DNA of 21,846 nt, taken from the NCBI RefSeq assembly GCF_000003605.2, contig NW_003147272.1, positions 175,341 to 197,186 of the forward strand, given 5' to 3'. Shown here piece by piece: positions 10,601-19,904 of the stretch. The translations under genes were made by a program, and so were the position numbers. This DNA comes from Saccoglossus kowalevskii (lineage: Eukaryota > Hemichordata > Enteropneusta > Harrimaniidae). The notes under the pieces were generated by a model, which made no database searches, was not told where the DNA came from, and was given only the letters and a program-made list of their open reading frames with translations. The first letter of the stretch is position 1; every line of letters begins with the position of its first letter.

Positions 10601-13600
10601 CGTGGCTTATGTGTGGGCTTTGAATACAAAAACAACATTCAGCACCATCAATGTGTTGAAACCGCATTGACTGCGCTGAATGGTACGTTGCATGGAGCGT
10701 AAACTTCAATTGACCTCACTGTGACGATGTGTGCGTTGGAATACGGGAAAAAGAGCCCGAAGCATGCGCACTGCGTACACAATGTGCTAATAACCTTTAA
10801 CGAGGTTATGACGTAGACATATCTCATGAATATTATTTGAAGTGAAATTATTAATAGAAAGCATTTAGTATGAAACTCCGTATGTTCGGTCTTGTTTCCT
10901 ACTCTATCTATTGTGGTTATTTGAAGACTGTAAACGCTTTCTATCATACTCACCAAATTTAACAACTGCTTTTACGTTTTACACTGTCAAATCTATATGA
11001 GCTACGGCAAGCCTAAATAGGTGTCGATTGTATACAGCACCCCCAGTGGCTTGGGTCTTGCTTCTGGGAAAACATTTTCTTTTAAAATCGAGAAAGAAGT
11101 TGTACTCTGAATTTCGAATCAAAGACGAACATAATATACAATTCCAATGTTACCAGACGTTGTAACATGGGCTAAGCATGTAATATTGGATATACAATGT
11201 ATTCCATGAGGTAACTGTTTCCATATATGATGATTTACCCTAGGATGTGAATATGTCGGACCATCTTGGCGTAATGTGACTGGAATGATATATCCTATGT
11301 TCTTTTCTGTTGGCATCATGGTTCTGGCTCCACAAGCCTACTTAATACGTCAATGGTGGAGTCTGCAGCTAGCAATCATTGTGCCTTGTGTCCTGCTACT
11401 GTGTTACTGGTGGTAAGTTATTAGTAAAAATTTGCGGTATTCGAGGTGGTATAATAGCACAAGTTGTCATTGATAAATGCAGACATATGTTTGTTCTGGT
11501 TTCCAAATTACAGGATTATTCCAGAGTCTCCAAGGTGGCTGATATCAAAAGGAAGAATCGATGAAGCTGAAAGTATTATCAGAAGATGTTGTAGAATCAA
11601 TAAAGTGGCATTTTCAGAGGAAAAATTCTCTGAAGCTATGAGAAACATTGTAAAATCAAGAAATGTAAGAATTTTTACTTATCACTGGTAAATATTTTGA
11701 AAGTCCGAACTTTGACATTAGTTTCTATTGTTTGATTATCATTTCATGTCTCATATGTGCTTCCTTGCAACTTCGGATGAATTATTTTTTAATACACGTT
11801 AATATTGTTAAAATATTTCAAAAGCATTGCATATAAAATGCATTGCATATATATGTGCAGTATAATATTATGTCGTGCAAAATGCGTCTCAAACCGCCTC
11901 AAAGAGAGGTAAGTTAAACATGTTAATTACTTGTCTCACACGTTTTAGAAATGTTGTGGATTCAATTTCACAGAACTCATTAAAATAATTAATTAATCAA
12001 TCAATCACCTCACAACATCAGTAAAATTTCTTCTACTCTGTATCTGTATTGTAATTCAGGAGTGCTTAGAAGCTGGGGACAAAGCTAATCACAGTTTACT
12101 TAGCTTGTTTCGATATCCAAACATGCGAAAGAAAACATTAATATTATTCTTCAACTGGTAAGTAAAGATCTGACAAACGAATATATTTGACTCTTCTTAA
12201 CAATAAATGGTTTTTCATATGTCATCTGTTAATACCATCACACCAGTGTAAAACTGATGTGGTTGGTAAAAGAATACTGACATGCGAATTATATTTATTA
12301 CAGGGTGACTATTTGTATTGTTTATTATGGAATATCTTTCGACACATCTAGTCTGGGTGGTAATCCGTACGTTAATATGCTCATCTCAGGGGCTGTCGAG
12401 ATCCCAGCAGGAGTATGTGGACTTTTTCTGATCGATCATCCGAAATTTGGACGATGGGGAACGATGATCCTCGTGATGATCTCCGGTGGTGTGGCCTGTA
12501 TCATTTTAACGTTTGTCCCTCCGTGTGAGTTTAAATATATGTAATTGTACAGCACCACTATATATATATTTCAAATATTAGTCTTTGAAATACCTTGCAC
12601 AAAAAATACATTTATGTCAATTACATGCATTGATTCACCACCAAATGGGTCATATTATTAAATATGTATGTTTATAGAGTGTTTCTGCTTTGACAAATAC
12701 AATCAAATATACAATTACTCTGAGCTGCACTAAATTGGTTTGTCATGGTTTGAATATTAGACATCTAGTATAATACACTAAGTAATATAACTTATGCAGT
12801 AATGTTATCCCGGAATTATCCATGTGCATTGCAGTAAATAACTCTATGTACGTGTCAGAATATGTACTTTTGGTTACTTTGTTTTTATCACAAACTGAGC
12901 TGTTCAATTGCACCATATGTTGCTAGGTGGCGATTATGTTTGGATTGGAATAACTTTAGCTATGACAGGCAAGTTATTCATCACTGCAGGGTTCTCCATC
13001 ATCTACCTGTACTCGGCCGAGTTATTCCCGACACCATTAAGGTACGTCACATCTTATATCATTTACGGGTACTCTACTGAGTTATTACTGAGTTCTAACT
13101 CAATGTATGTTTTTACATATCTGGTCACTAATGATGTATAAACTGACCACCAGGTACACTACTGATTCAATAGCGTCCTCATCGACAACATGCATTCATG
13201 ACATATATATTGAACAAGCGACTACACAAAGTTATTTGATACTGTTGCATAATGTTAAATAACTTCATTTATTTATAATATAGGTCAACTGGTGTAGGCA
13301 TGTGCTCTTCTATTGCCCGTGTAGGTGCTATGATAGCACCCCAATTAATATTCATGAGCACAATATGGGAGCCGCTTTTTTCAGTTGTGTCTGGTATTAC
13401 ATCTATTGTAGCAGGATTGTTAATAATACCACTACCTGAAACCAGGGGGAGGAAATTACCCGAAACGTTGATGGAAGCTGAGGAGTTCGAAAAGTAAGTA
13501 TCTAGTAGAAGTGGAATAAAAGTAGTGTAATTAATAATCACAATCGTAATAAAACATATAAATGCGACAAACATCAAAGATATTTATACAGGTTTTCGTT

Positions 13601-13769
13601 GAAATACTTAATGTCACCTGATTATAGATTCTTTAATTTTCTAACACTTATCATTGTATGTGTAATTCTATTTTTGTACAGGAAGCATAAACCGAATTGC
13701 TCTTATCAGGGGTATGGGGAAATTCGAAAAGTGGAAGTAAACGATATATATGAGATGAATGGTATTTGA
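7177..13769 (+). CDS. SLC22-family transporter (organic cation/carnitine/anion transporter-like), ten coding exons
   Basis: Joining 7177-7614, 8027-8130, 8607-8761, 11244-11412, 11514-11664, 12060-12157, 12304-12524, 12927-13041, 13284-13493 and 13682-13769 gives 1749 nt, a 582-residue protein plus TGA, with every intron GT-AG and every phase consistent. The length matches the usual SLC22 range. Family marks: N-terminal YDDLL...VGEFG (residues 4-16); a large first extracellular loop with six Cys and four N-glycosylation sequons (N67, N78, N106, N121); the major-facilitator loop motif as DSIGRR (180-185); the PESPRW signature (292-297); the ELFPT...R motif before TM11; and PETRGRKLPET (535-545). 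Twelve membrane segments are expected at the plasma membrane. The family moves small organic cations, zwitterions or anions by facilitated diffusion or exchange; the substrate cannot be told here. Residue 181 is Ser where Arg is usual. Start choice: Met at 7177 aligns with typical family N-termini, but an upstream exon could add residues. Confidence 0.92.
7615..8026. other. Intron 1 of the SLC22-like gene
   Basis: AT-rich, with a short TA run near 7914-7925. The open frame that runs through 7964-8026 into exon 2 is intronic read-through. Confidence 0.85.
8027..8130 (+). CDS. SLC22-like exon 2
   Basis: The acceptor TTCCACAG precedes FDLVCD, a family-typical start of TM2. The donor is CAG/GTACGG, leaving two bases of a split codon (phase 2). 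Residues 147-180 and part of 181; TM2 is about 154-178. Confidence 0.92.
8372..8471. repeat. Nested inverted repeat in intron 2
   Basis: Outer arms TTCGTTGTG (8372-8380) and CACAACGAA (8463-8471), and inner arms CTTATAACGC (8383-8392) and GCGTTATAAG (8439-8448), are each perfect. Together they allow a roughly 100-nt imperfect hairpin inside the intron, possibly a small MITE relic. Confidence 0.75.
8607..8761 (+). CDS. SLC22-like exon 3
   Basis: A T-rich tract followed by TCCAAG provides the acceptor; the donor is G/GTTAGT. It completes codon 181 as Ser, then IGRRK, TM3 and TM4, including the acidic and basic residues of the IVRFF helix (about residues 213-217). Ends in phase 1. Confidence 0.9.
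8762..11243. other. Intron 3 of the SLC22-like gene (2.5 kb)
   Basis: The largest intron. I see no conserved coding frame, RNA gene or clear transposon in it; the short open frames inside carry no domain. Confidence 0.75.
11244..11412 (+). CDS. SLC22-like exon 4
   Basis: The acceptor ATTTACCCTAG follows a 2.5-kb intron; the donor is TG/GTAAGT. It encodes CEYVGPSWR, a family-typical loop, then TM5 and TM6 (residues 234-288). Phases fit exons 3 and 5 exactly. Confidence 0.92.
11514..11664 (+). CDS. SLC22-like exon 5
   Basis: The acceptor is TTACAG and the donor AAT/GTAAGA. It encodes IIPESPRWLISKGR, the diagnostic SLC22 cytosolic-loop signature after TM6, then a charged amphipathic loop (residues 290-339). 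Ends at phase 0. Confidence 0.94.
11665..12059. other. Intron 5 of the SLC22-like gene
   Basis: Nothing recognised except a short run of AATCA-type repeats near 11988-12007. Confidence 0.85.
12060..12157 (+). CDS. SLC22-like exon 6
   Basis: The acceptor is GTAATTCAG and the donor TG/GTAAGT. It encodes the end of the large intracellular loop and LFRYPNMRKKTLILFFNW, which leads into TM7. Confidence 0.92.
12304..12524 (+). CDS. SLC22-like exon 7
   Basis: The acceptor is TTATTACAG. The donor chosen is GTGAGT at 12525, with an overlapping weaker GTGTGA at 12523; only the former keeps phase with exon 8. It encodes TM7, the LGGNPYVN loop, TM8 (GAVEIPAG) and TM9, with DHPKFGRW in the position of the second GRR loop. 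Confidence 0.92.
12525..12926. other. Intron 7 of the SLC22-like gene
   Basis: AT-rich intronic DNA with nothing recognised. Confidence 0.85.
12927..13041 (+). CDS. SLC22-like exon 8
   Basis: The acceptor is TGTTGCTAG and the donor AG/GTACGT. It encodes TM10 and the SIIYLYSAELFPTPLR segment, which is highly characteristic of SLC22 proteins. Confidence 0.92.
13284..13493 (+). CDS. SLC22-like exon 9
   Basis: The acceptor is ATAATATAG and the donor AA/GTAAGT. It encodes STGVGMCSSIARVGAMIAPQ (TM11), TM12 and the family C-terminal signature PETRGRKLPET at residues 535-545. Confidence 0.94.
13682..13769 (+). CDS. SLC22-like exon 10 (last exon, stop codon)
   Basis: The acceptor TTTTTGTACAG ends at 13681. 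It encodes a 28-residue polar cytosolic tail ending MNGI and a TGA at 13767-13769. Phase 2 fits exon 9, and a poly(A) signal follows 40 bp later. Confidence 0.85.
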
Positions 13770-13809
13770 AATCTTAGTGGTGCTGAGCGATGAATTGTGG
13801 ACTGAAAAC

Positions 13810-13815
13810 AATAAA
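13810..13815 (+). terminator. Poly(A) signal AATAAA of the SLC22-like gene
   Basis: A canonical AATAAA hexamer 40 bp after the stop codon, implying a very short 3' untranslated region. The cleavage site is not visible directly. Confidence 0.75.
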
Positions 13816-14069
13816 AGCGTTTGGTGAATCTCAACGATAGATTGAGTTTAAAACCTGCTTAAACTTAAAGAACATAATTTCACATCTTTCTTCTTCAAAT
13901 GAACATTGTTATATATAATCATTTGTATATTCATATCCATGGAGATATTGAAATTACGTTAGACGGGGTCATTGGAGGTCGCGTGAGTTGCCAAGCTGTA
14001 GCTGAACAGTATATGTTATGTATACGCAATTTAATATTCGGAAATGGAGCTCCCGTGTGCCAATATATG

Positions 14070-14089
14070 AATCAATCAATCAATCAAAT
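14070..14089. repeat. Short (AATC)n run
   Basis: About four AATC/ATCA units followed by AAATATTTATTTTACC. It lies at the upstream edge of dispersed repeat copy A and could be the tail of an older short retroelement. Confidence 0.6.
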
Positions 14090-14102
14090 ATTTATTTTAC
14101 CT

Positions 14103-14490
14103 AATAATGTACACATGCAGATAGTGGCACGTGACCAGCGCTATAATGAAGGTATCTGCAATGTGATATGACTAATGTATCAGATGACTATATATGGTAA
14201 TGTGACCTCATTAATATGCATAACTTTAATATCTTAAGTAATGTTGCAGATACGGAAATGCAACTGGTGCCATAATTTTGTTGTCTGACAAGATATGTGA
14301 GCAAAATATCAAGTGATCATATATGGTCAGTACTCATTAAATATTCATAACTGTAAAACCAAAGCTACTTGGAACCACTGTAATCACTGCTTTCAATTAT
14401 ATTTTTTAATGCTGTATTTGCTCTATTAGAAGTATGTATTACAAAGACATGTCTATGGTCAAAATAAGCTTTCTTTGATTTCTTATTGCG
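14103..14490 (+). repeat. Dispersed repeat, copy A
   Basis: Shares with 21131-21375, in the same orientation, the phrases GCAGATAGTGGCAC, GACCAGCGCTA, AATGAAGGTAT, CCAATGTATCAGATGACT-like, AATGCTGTATTTG and TATGGTCAAAATAAG-like in the same order. Copy A is longer and contains an internal partial duplication (about 14187-14230 against about 14321-14365). No coding potential is evident. Probably an uncharacterised interspersed element. Confidence 0.75.
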
Positions 14491-14663
14491 ATTTGGTGTG
14501 AGAGACGCATAAGTTTTCATGGAAGTATTTCGTTGACACTATGAAAATGGCGCTGCAGTGTTCTCTTCGCGCATTAGGAGAACTGAGGATTTTCGCGTCA
14601 AATTAATATCGAATTGTTGTTGTTTTTATTTCACCAGAAAATATATAATAAATAATATACACA

Positions 14664-14680
14664 ATAATAATAATAATAGT
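14664..14680 (-). repeat. (TTA)n tail of the LINE
   Basis: Seen on plus as CAATAATAATAATAATAG. It lies just beyond the 3' hairpin on the element's sense strand, as expected for the microsatellite tail of CR1/L2-type LINEs. Confidence 0.75.
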
Positions 14681-14686
14681 AATTCG

Positions 14687-14740
14687 ATTGTGGACCACAG
14701 ACACAGTTAATACAAACTAGTCTAGTCTGTGGCCCACAAT
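14687..14740 (-). repeat. 16-bp hairpin in the LINE 3' untranslated region
   Basis: ATTGTGGACCACAGAC (14687-14702) and GTCTGTGGCCCACAAT (14725-14740) match in 15 of 16 inverted positions around a 22-nt loop. On the minus-strand RNA the odd pair is a G-U wobble, so the element's own transcript forms an unbroken 16-bp stem, whereas the plus-strand RNA has an A-C mismatch. This fits a 3' recognition structure used by the element's RT. Confidence 0.8.
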
Positions 14741-14849
14741 ACTGATGTTATTAATTAAATGCATAGCACACTTAACTTGAAGATAAATGAAAAATAATTA
14801 TATACAGACTTTTGAACATGGCACATTTACTGATTTATGAGATACAGGT

Positions 14850-16424
14850 TTAACTTATTTTTAAATATGTATCTGCTTTTGAGTTCCAGTTTTTTGCTGC
14901 TGTATAGGTGATACTGTGTTGATTAGTAGTAAGATTCATTCTAGGAATATAATGATTGGAACTAGTAACTTGACGTGTTGCATAGTTATGAGAAAAAGAT
15001 TTTAAGTAGTGGTCAACATTATGGGCAAACGAATTTTTATTAAGATCAAAAACAAACAGACAGGTGTGGAACTTAATGAGTTTTTGGATGTCTAAAATAT
15101 TTAGTTTTTTTTTAAATAGGAGGGCCGTGGGGGCTCGAAAATCTGAAAACGTTATCAAGCGAACAATTTTTTTCTGGAGTAGTATAATTTTGTCAATTTT
15201 GTAGGTGTTACACCATATTTCAACACAGTAAGTAATATGTGGTAATATGAGAGAGTTGTAAAGCAGGATAAAAATAGATCGTGGGACAAAATGACGGATT
15301 TTAGACAAAATACCAATTTTAGGTGAAATAGTTTACAATTTTTTTCTATGTGTTCTTTCCATTAAATGTATTATCAATTGTCACACCCAGGTACTTTGTA
15401 GATGAGACGCCCTCTATAGTTTTATTTTAGACCTTAACGTTACCACAAGTATGAATTGCTCTCTGGGGTGTTTTAATTAACATATAATTAGTTTTGTATG
15501 TGTTGATGATTAATTTATTTGCAGTACACCAATTGCACACCTGGAATTCAATGTTAATGTTGTTGAGATCAATAACATTATTTCTAAAAACTTTGAAAAG
15601 ATTTGTGTCATCCGCAAAAAGGCGGAAATTGAAGACGCTAGAAGAGTTAGGAATATCATTTATATACAAATGAAATAAAATTGGGCCGAGAATTGATTCC
15701 TGTGGAACACCGCAGGATATATTTCTGGGGGACGAATTACAACATACTGTTTGCGATCGGAGAGATAGTTTGTAAACCACTGTAGTACTATACCCCTAAA
15801 TCCATAGTTTTCGAATTTACTGGTTTACTTTTTTTAGGTCAATAAATATACCAATAGTGATATATCCACTGTCGAGATTTGTAGCTATGTCTTTGATCAA
15901 GTCAGCCAGGGCCAGTTTATTATTGTGTTTTTTCCGAAAACCATACTGTAATTTTTGGAGTATTTCATATTTGTCTAAGTAATTAGTTATTTGTTTTCCG
16001 ACAATTGTCTCAAAAACTTTGCTAATGAAGGAAGAATGCAAATAGGCCTGTAGTTTCCCACATATGTTCTGGATCCTTGTTTAAATACTGGAGTAATCCT
16101 GGCTATTTTTAGCCTATCTGAGAAAATACCTTTTATAAATGAGCAGTTAATGATGTGAGCAAGGGGAGCTGAGATAATGAAAGATGACTGAATTACAAGT
16201 TTTGAGTGGATTTGGTCGTAACCAACAGACTTTTTTGGGTCTAAATGATTGATCTCGTGGAAAACGTCATACTCAGAAACAGGATGGAAAAAGAATGAAT
16301 TAGACTGGCATCTATTGAGATATGTGTGATGATCACCGTTGTTAGTTACGTTAGCAGCTAGATTTGGTCCAATATTAGTAAAGAATTCGACAAATTTCTC
16401 GGCGATATCAGTGTTGTTAGTTAG
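14850..16424 (-). pseudogene. LINE reverse transcriptase, frameshifted and internally deleted
   Basis: In 5' to 3' order on the minus strand: DIAEKFVEFF (near 16400), HLDPKKSVGYDQ (near 16240), NYRPI (near 16050), then a one-base shift near 16030 into SKVFETIVG, QYGFRKKH and GIFIDLKK, where the frame stops near 15820. The usual FDTVDH residues after LKK are missing, which suggests a small deletion. Another frame carries ENYGFRG and NYLSDRKQYV, then a further shift near 15725 leads into CGVPQESILGPILF and the catalytic FADDT (15604-15618). After a stop at about 15427 the thumb region continues (KYLGVTIDN near 15385) through more stops into a last open stretch at 14850-15308 with ILPHITYCVEIW. 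These motifs are typical of LINE RTs; the usual GVPQGS is GVPQES here. Nothing here could make a functional protein. Confidence 0.88.
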
Positions 16425-16426
16425 TC

Positions 16427-17571
16427 ACACAATGGCCACTACTGGTAGAAGAAGAGCACCAGCTCATTCGACGGATCGGCCTGTACAGAGATGATGGCTT
16501 AGCCGCTGTAGACAATAAACCCAAAGAATCTGAAAAAATAAAAAAAGCCATCTGTCGTATTTTCAAACTACACGGTCTGAAAGTCATAATCGAAGCCAAT
16601 AAAAATATTGTTAACTTCCTGGACGTCACATTCAACCTCACTGACAGCTCTTACAAACCATATATTAAACCCAACAGCCACCCACTATACGTACATAGAG
16701 AGAGCAACCACCACAAAGAATATACCGGCAGGAATCAACAAACGATTGTCATATCATTCATCAGACGAGAAACACTTTTATCTAGCCGCGCCACCTTACC
16801 AGACAGATCTAAATCAAAGTGGATATGATTACCACCTCAAATTCGAACCTCCCCCCCCCCCACAACGGAAAGAAGAAGAACAAACAGACCCCGTAACAAC
16901 ATCCTCTGGTTTAAACCCCCCCCCCCCCCTTCAGTAAAAATGTGACTAACAGCGTCGGGAGAAGATTCCTCGCCCTGGTTGACAAGTGTTTTCAACAGGG
17001 AAACAAACTCAGGAAAATTTTCAGCCGTAACACCATCAAATTGAGCTACAGTTGTACGAATAACGTGAAGCAAATAATCTGCAATCAAAACAAACAACAA
17101 TTTACAGCGGCCAACACCAATACACCCAGTACCGAAATCAACAGATTATGTAACTGCCGTAAGAAATCTGAATGCCCCTTAGACGGAAATTGTTTACAAT
17201 CGGCCTTGGTTTACCAAGTTAATATCAGACGGCAAGACAACAACAAGTGTGAAACATATGTGGGACTAATAGGAAATGAATTTAAAACCCGGTACAGAAA
17301 CCACACTGCATCGCTACGCAACCAATCATTAAGAAACGCAACAGAGCTCAGTAAATACGCTTGGTCATTAAAAGACAATAACATCGATTATGACATCAAA
17401 TGGAGAGTGCTATCGCGTGCTGCACCATATAATACTTCAAGCAAACGTTGCAACTTATGTATTAGAGAGAAATATATTATAATTTTCCAACCACATTACT
17501 GTAGTTTAAATAAAAGAAATGAGCTTTTTTCTTCCTGTAGACACAGAGCCAAATCGCCATGCAACAACTAG
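16427..17571 (+). pseudogene. Penelope-like RT/GIY-YIG protein, frameshifted
   Basis: The frame starting at 16427 reads [10 protein letters not shown] (YRDD at 16484-16495) and NFLDVTFNL. It shifts near 16710 into a frame with [11 protein letters not shown] and AAPPYQ, shifts again at the C11 tract (16851-16861) into NNILWFKP, and again at the C14 tract (16916-16929) into FSKNVTNSVGRRFL. The remaining stretch to TAG at 17569-17571 is open: a Cys cluster CNC...C...C (from about 17149), then the nuclease core YVGLIGNEFKTRYRNH (from about 17257), an ELSKYAWSLK segment and C-terminal Cys residues. Two of the three shifts fall exactly in poly-C runs, so those two could be replication slippage or assembly error. 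The 5' truncation alone makes the copy inactive. Confidence 0.82.
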
Positions 17572-17647
17572 TTTTAATATCGTAAACCCACTCCATTGTT
17601 ATGCAAATCTGTAGCGCTTATAACGTAGTCTGTTCGGTGGTTTATTT

Positions 17648-17705
17648 AATAAAGTCTTAACTCCTGATGAGTGAGGTACTCCATGTACCTTACACGGTGG
17701 TTAAA
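17648..17705 (+). ncRNA. Degenerate hammerhead-ribozyme-like motif at the Penelope-like 3' end
   Basis: The conserved box CTGATGA (17664-17670) is followed directly by a 9-bp stem II, GTGAGGTAC (17671-17679) and GTACCTTAC (17685-17693), with loop TCCAT and one G-U pair. Flanking TTAACT (about 17658-17663) can pair with AGTTGA (about 17708-17713) as a possible stem I. The second core box, GAAA, should follow stem II but ACGG is found instead, and no clear cleavage triplet is placed. Hammerheads are known in Penelope-like elements, which supports the reading, but this copy should be inactive. Confidence 0.5.
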
Positions 17706-17713
17706 AAGTTGAA

Positions 17714-19896
17714 TGATTGGCACACACACAAAAAAGAGCTTCTTTATAGCAAAAAGGGACATATCAGGTGACAAATTGTTAGTTAGTCTTTATTCATTGC
17801 TGGTGTGCATGTACGTATATTTTTGGTTTGTCTATTTGATTTTCTAAGGACAAAATCTCCGCACACACAATTTATATTCACAACTGCCACATACATGTAT
17901 GTCTAATTTGGGGCTATGAAGTTACATAAAAACCAATGAAAAATAATTTGACAGAAGCTTTATAGGAAATGTTTACGACAGTTAATTCCTCTTTGGCCTT
18001 TAAGACACTCGTTATGTGTTATAAATTGTAGTAAACATTATACTGTGTAAAAACATTGACAATTCCCCCCCTACTCGTATTCCAGCTCTTTCATGCTATC
18101 AAGGGTATACATTTCATATGAGTTGTTCCTTCTAGCAATAAACCTTTGTAGACATTGATGAGTGAAAGAATCATCATTTACATCGATGATATCAAAATAA
18201 TATACACCGTATTTGATAGTTTTTTTTAAATGAAATACTCTGATTGCTGTGAATGACATTGATTTTGCCCATTTACATGTACGTCATTTTTGCGCCACAT
18301 TGTGTATCCTCACTAGAAAGATAAAAGACGGTAAAACTGCAATACAAAATCAAAATAATTTGATGATTTACATATAAAGCCATACAGCACTGTTTCTTTT
18401 TTCATCTTGTGAAAAATATACTTCTGTCTCCTTTCACATGATTTTGTCAACCCCTGCAGCAAATGAGAAATTGTGCTAATTTGGATTGAAATTAACAAAA
18501 AAAGAATACCATAATTGCCAGATACCATGCCATTTAGGGCAAGTGTTTGCTACAATCTTTTGACTATCTTTGTCATCATTCTTTCATAGCCTAAATATTA
18601 TCATTCGTTTTCGCAAATTGAAAATGTGTTATTATATAAAAATAAAAAGAATATTTGCAGTAAAAATTGTTGTGTTAAACAGTTTAATAAGAACCTCAGT
18701 GGAACGATCCCTCCCTCCAAATTTGGTGATTTTCTGTGACTAGTGAAATTCATGAAAAAATTGTTACACTAATATTGCAGTGTCCCATCAATGCAGATGT
18801 GATGAAAGACCTCACCGACCTTTCCTATAAGCCAATCAAATGTAACTGGCATTCGTCAGCTCATAAACGTATTGATTTCTATATTCCGACAATTGACTTT
18901 TATGTAATTGAATTCTACTACATCTCGCGTCATTCTTATGTAAACTTATGTCAGTGTAATATATAAACCTAATCATAGTCTTCGTTTTGAAAATTAATTA
19001 TTACTAAACTTACTTCAATAAAGTCTGGTATTGTTACATTCTGCACCAATTATATAAAATATAAAACTGACTTTTGTTATATTTACATGTAGCCTTGCGT
19101 CAACTGAAACATTACGTGTACATACTGTAAATTAATTATTCATGCGATCGTTAAATTACGACAAACGAAAAATAAATTAATGTCAGTAAAGGCAGGGTTT
19201 TCTAGTTTAGGTTGCAGAGGATGACATTTGCTGCATTGCATTGTGGGGAATAGATTTTAGTGGAAGTACATTAACCTCTGCTATCGATAAGTCATCTTCG
19301 CCAGCCAAGGTTAATTTATTCAGCCATCTTCTTAACATTATACCTTGGCAGAATTCCCCCTATAAAACCATCCACTGTTCAATAATGAAAACAAAATGGT
19401 GTGTGCTCTCGTGTGTTTCCATGGTAAAGGAAACGAAAAGTTGTATTTTGTATGTATGCATTTCCATGGGAAATCGAACACAAAGTAGTGTGAGTATGTT
19501 AGTTTTAAGCTATGAAGTACAAGACAAGACAGCAAAATCCATTGGTTCAAATTTAAAATTTATGTGAGTTGCCGTTACATGAACTCTGATTGACGGATTT
19601 CTGCATTTTATGTGATATTAGCTTTGTGCAGGGTCACTTTGCCCATGCAATTGTCTCTAATGATTTTAGTAAGATTTGATCATCTCTATGTGGTTTTATT
19701 TCCATTTAATACATCTCCTGCTGACTCGTTTCTTGAAGATACACTGGATTTTATTTTGCAGTTATTAAAATACCGTGGCACTGTGTGTATTTGTATGTAT
19801 ATGTGCAAATTTTGCTCTCAGTCCAAAAATTACGGTAGTATTGGATAATTAGTGCATATCAATTAGTTTACATATACATATTGTTTTCCTAGTTTC
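17714..19896. other. Non-coding stretch, nothing recognised
   Basis: AT-rich. Several open frames of 60-110 codons occur on both strands, but none shows a domain, homologous motif or splice pattern that I can support. Confidence 0.5.
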
Positions 19897-19904
19897 TGAC
19901 GTCA
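19897..19904. promoter_or_regulatory. Perfect CRE palindrome TGACGTCA
   Basis: Matches the full CREB/ATF consensus. There is no gene nearby downstream in the window, so function is unknown and chance is possible. Confidence 0.2.

Larger units (their letters stand above)
14660..16424 (-). mobile_element. 5'-truncated non-LTR retrotransposon (LINE, CR1/Jockey-like group)
   Basis: Read on the minus strand, the segment encodes most of a LINE reverse transcriptase, then a 3' untranslated region with a 16-bp hairpin (14687-14740) and a (TTA)n tail (about 14664-14680). It begins abruptly within the RT-coding region at about 16424, where a Penelope-like fragment starts in the opposite direction. 5' truncation is the normal outcome of incomplete target-primed reverse transcription. 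Frameshifts and in-frame stops mark it as dead. The clade within the CR1/Jockey-type LINEs cannot be fixed by eye. Confidence 0.88.
16425..17705 (+). mobile_element. 5'-truncated Penelope-like element with GIY-YIG endonuclease
   Basis: The fragment starts inside the RT domain, a few residues before the catalytic YRDD, and runs through the RT end, a Cys-rich linker, a GIY-YIG endonuclease and a 3' region with AATAAA (17648-17653) and a hammerhead-like stem. Penelope-like elements are known to combine RT with a C-terminal GIY-YIG nuclease and to carry hammerhead ribozyme motifs. The left end is sharply cut at the opposing LINE. The right end is uncertain; CGGTGGTT occurs at both 17635-17642 and 17695-17702, which may mark a terminal repeat boundary. 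Confidence 0.78.

Noticed and set aside
13899-14171. 90-codon open frame after the transporter
   Set aside because: It runs through the AATC repeat into dispersed repeat copy A and has no recognisable domain.
16837-17100. Minus-strand open frame opposite the Penelope-like gene
   Set aside because: Shadow of the plus-strand coding sequence and poly-C tracts; no motifs of its own.
19241-19567. 108-codon plus-strand open frame
   Set aside because: No domain, no splice neighbours and no composition shift; consistent with chance.
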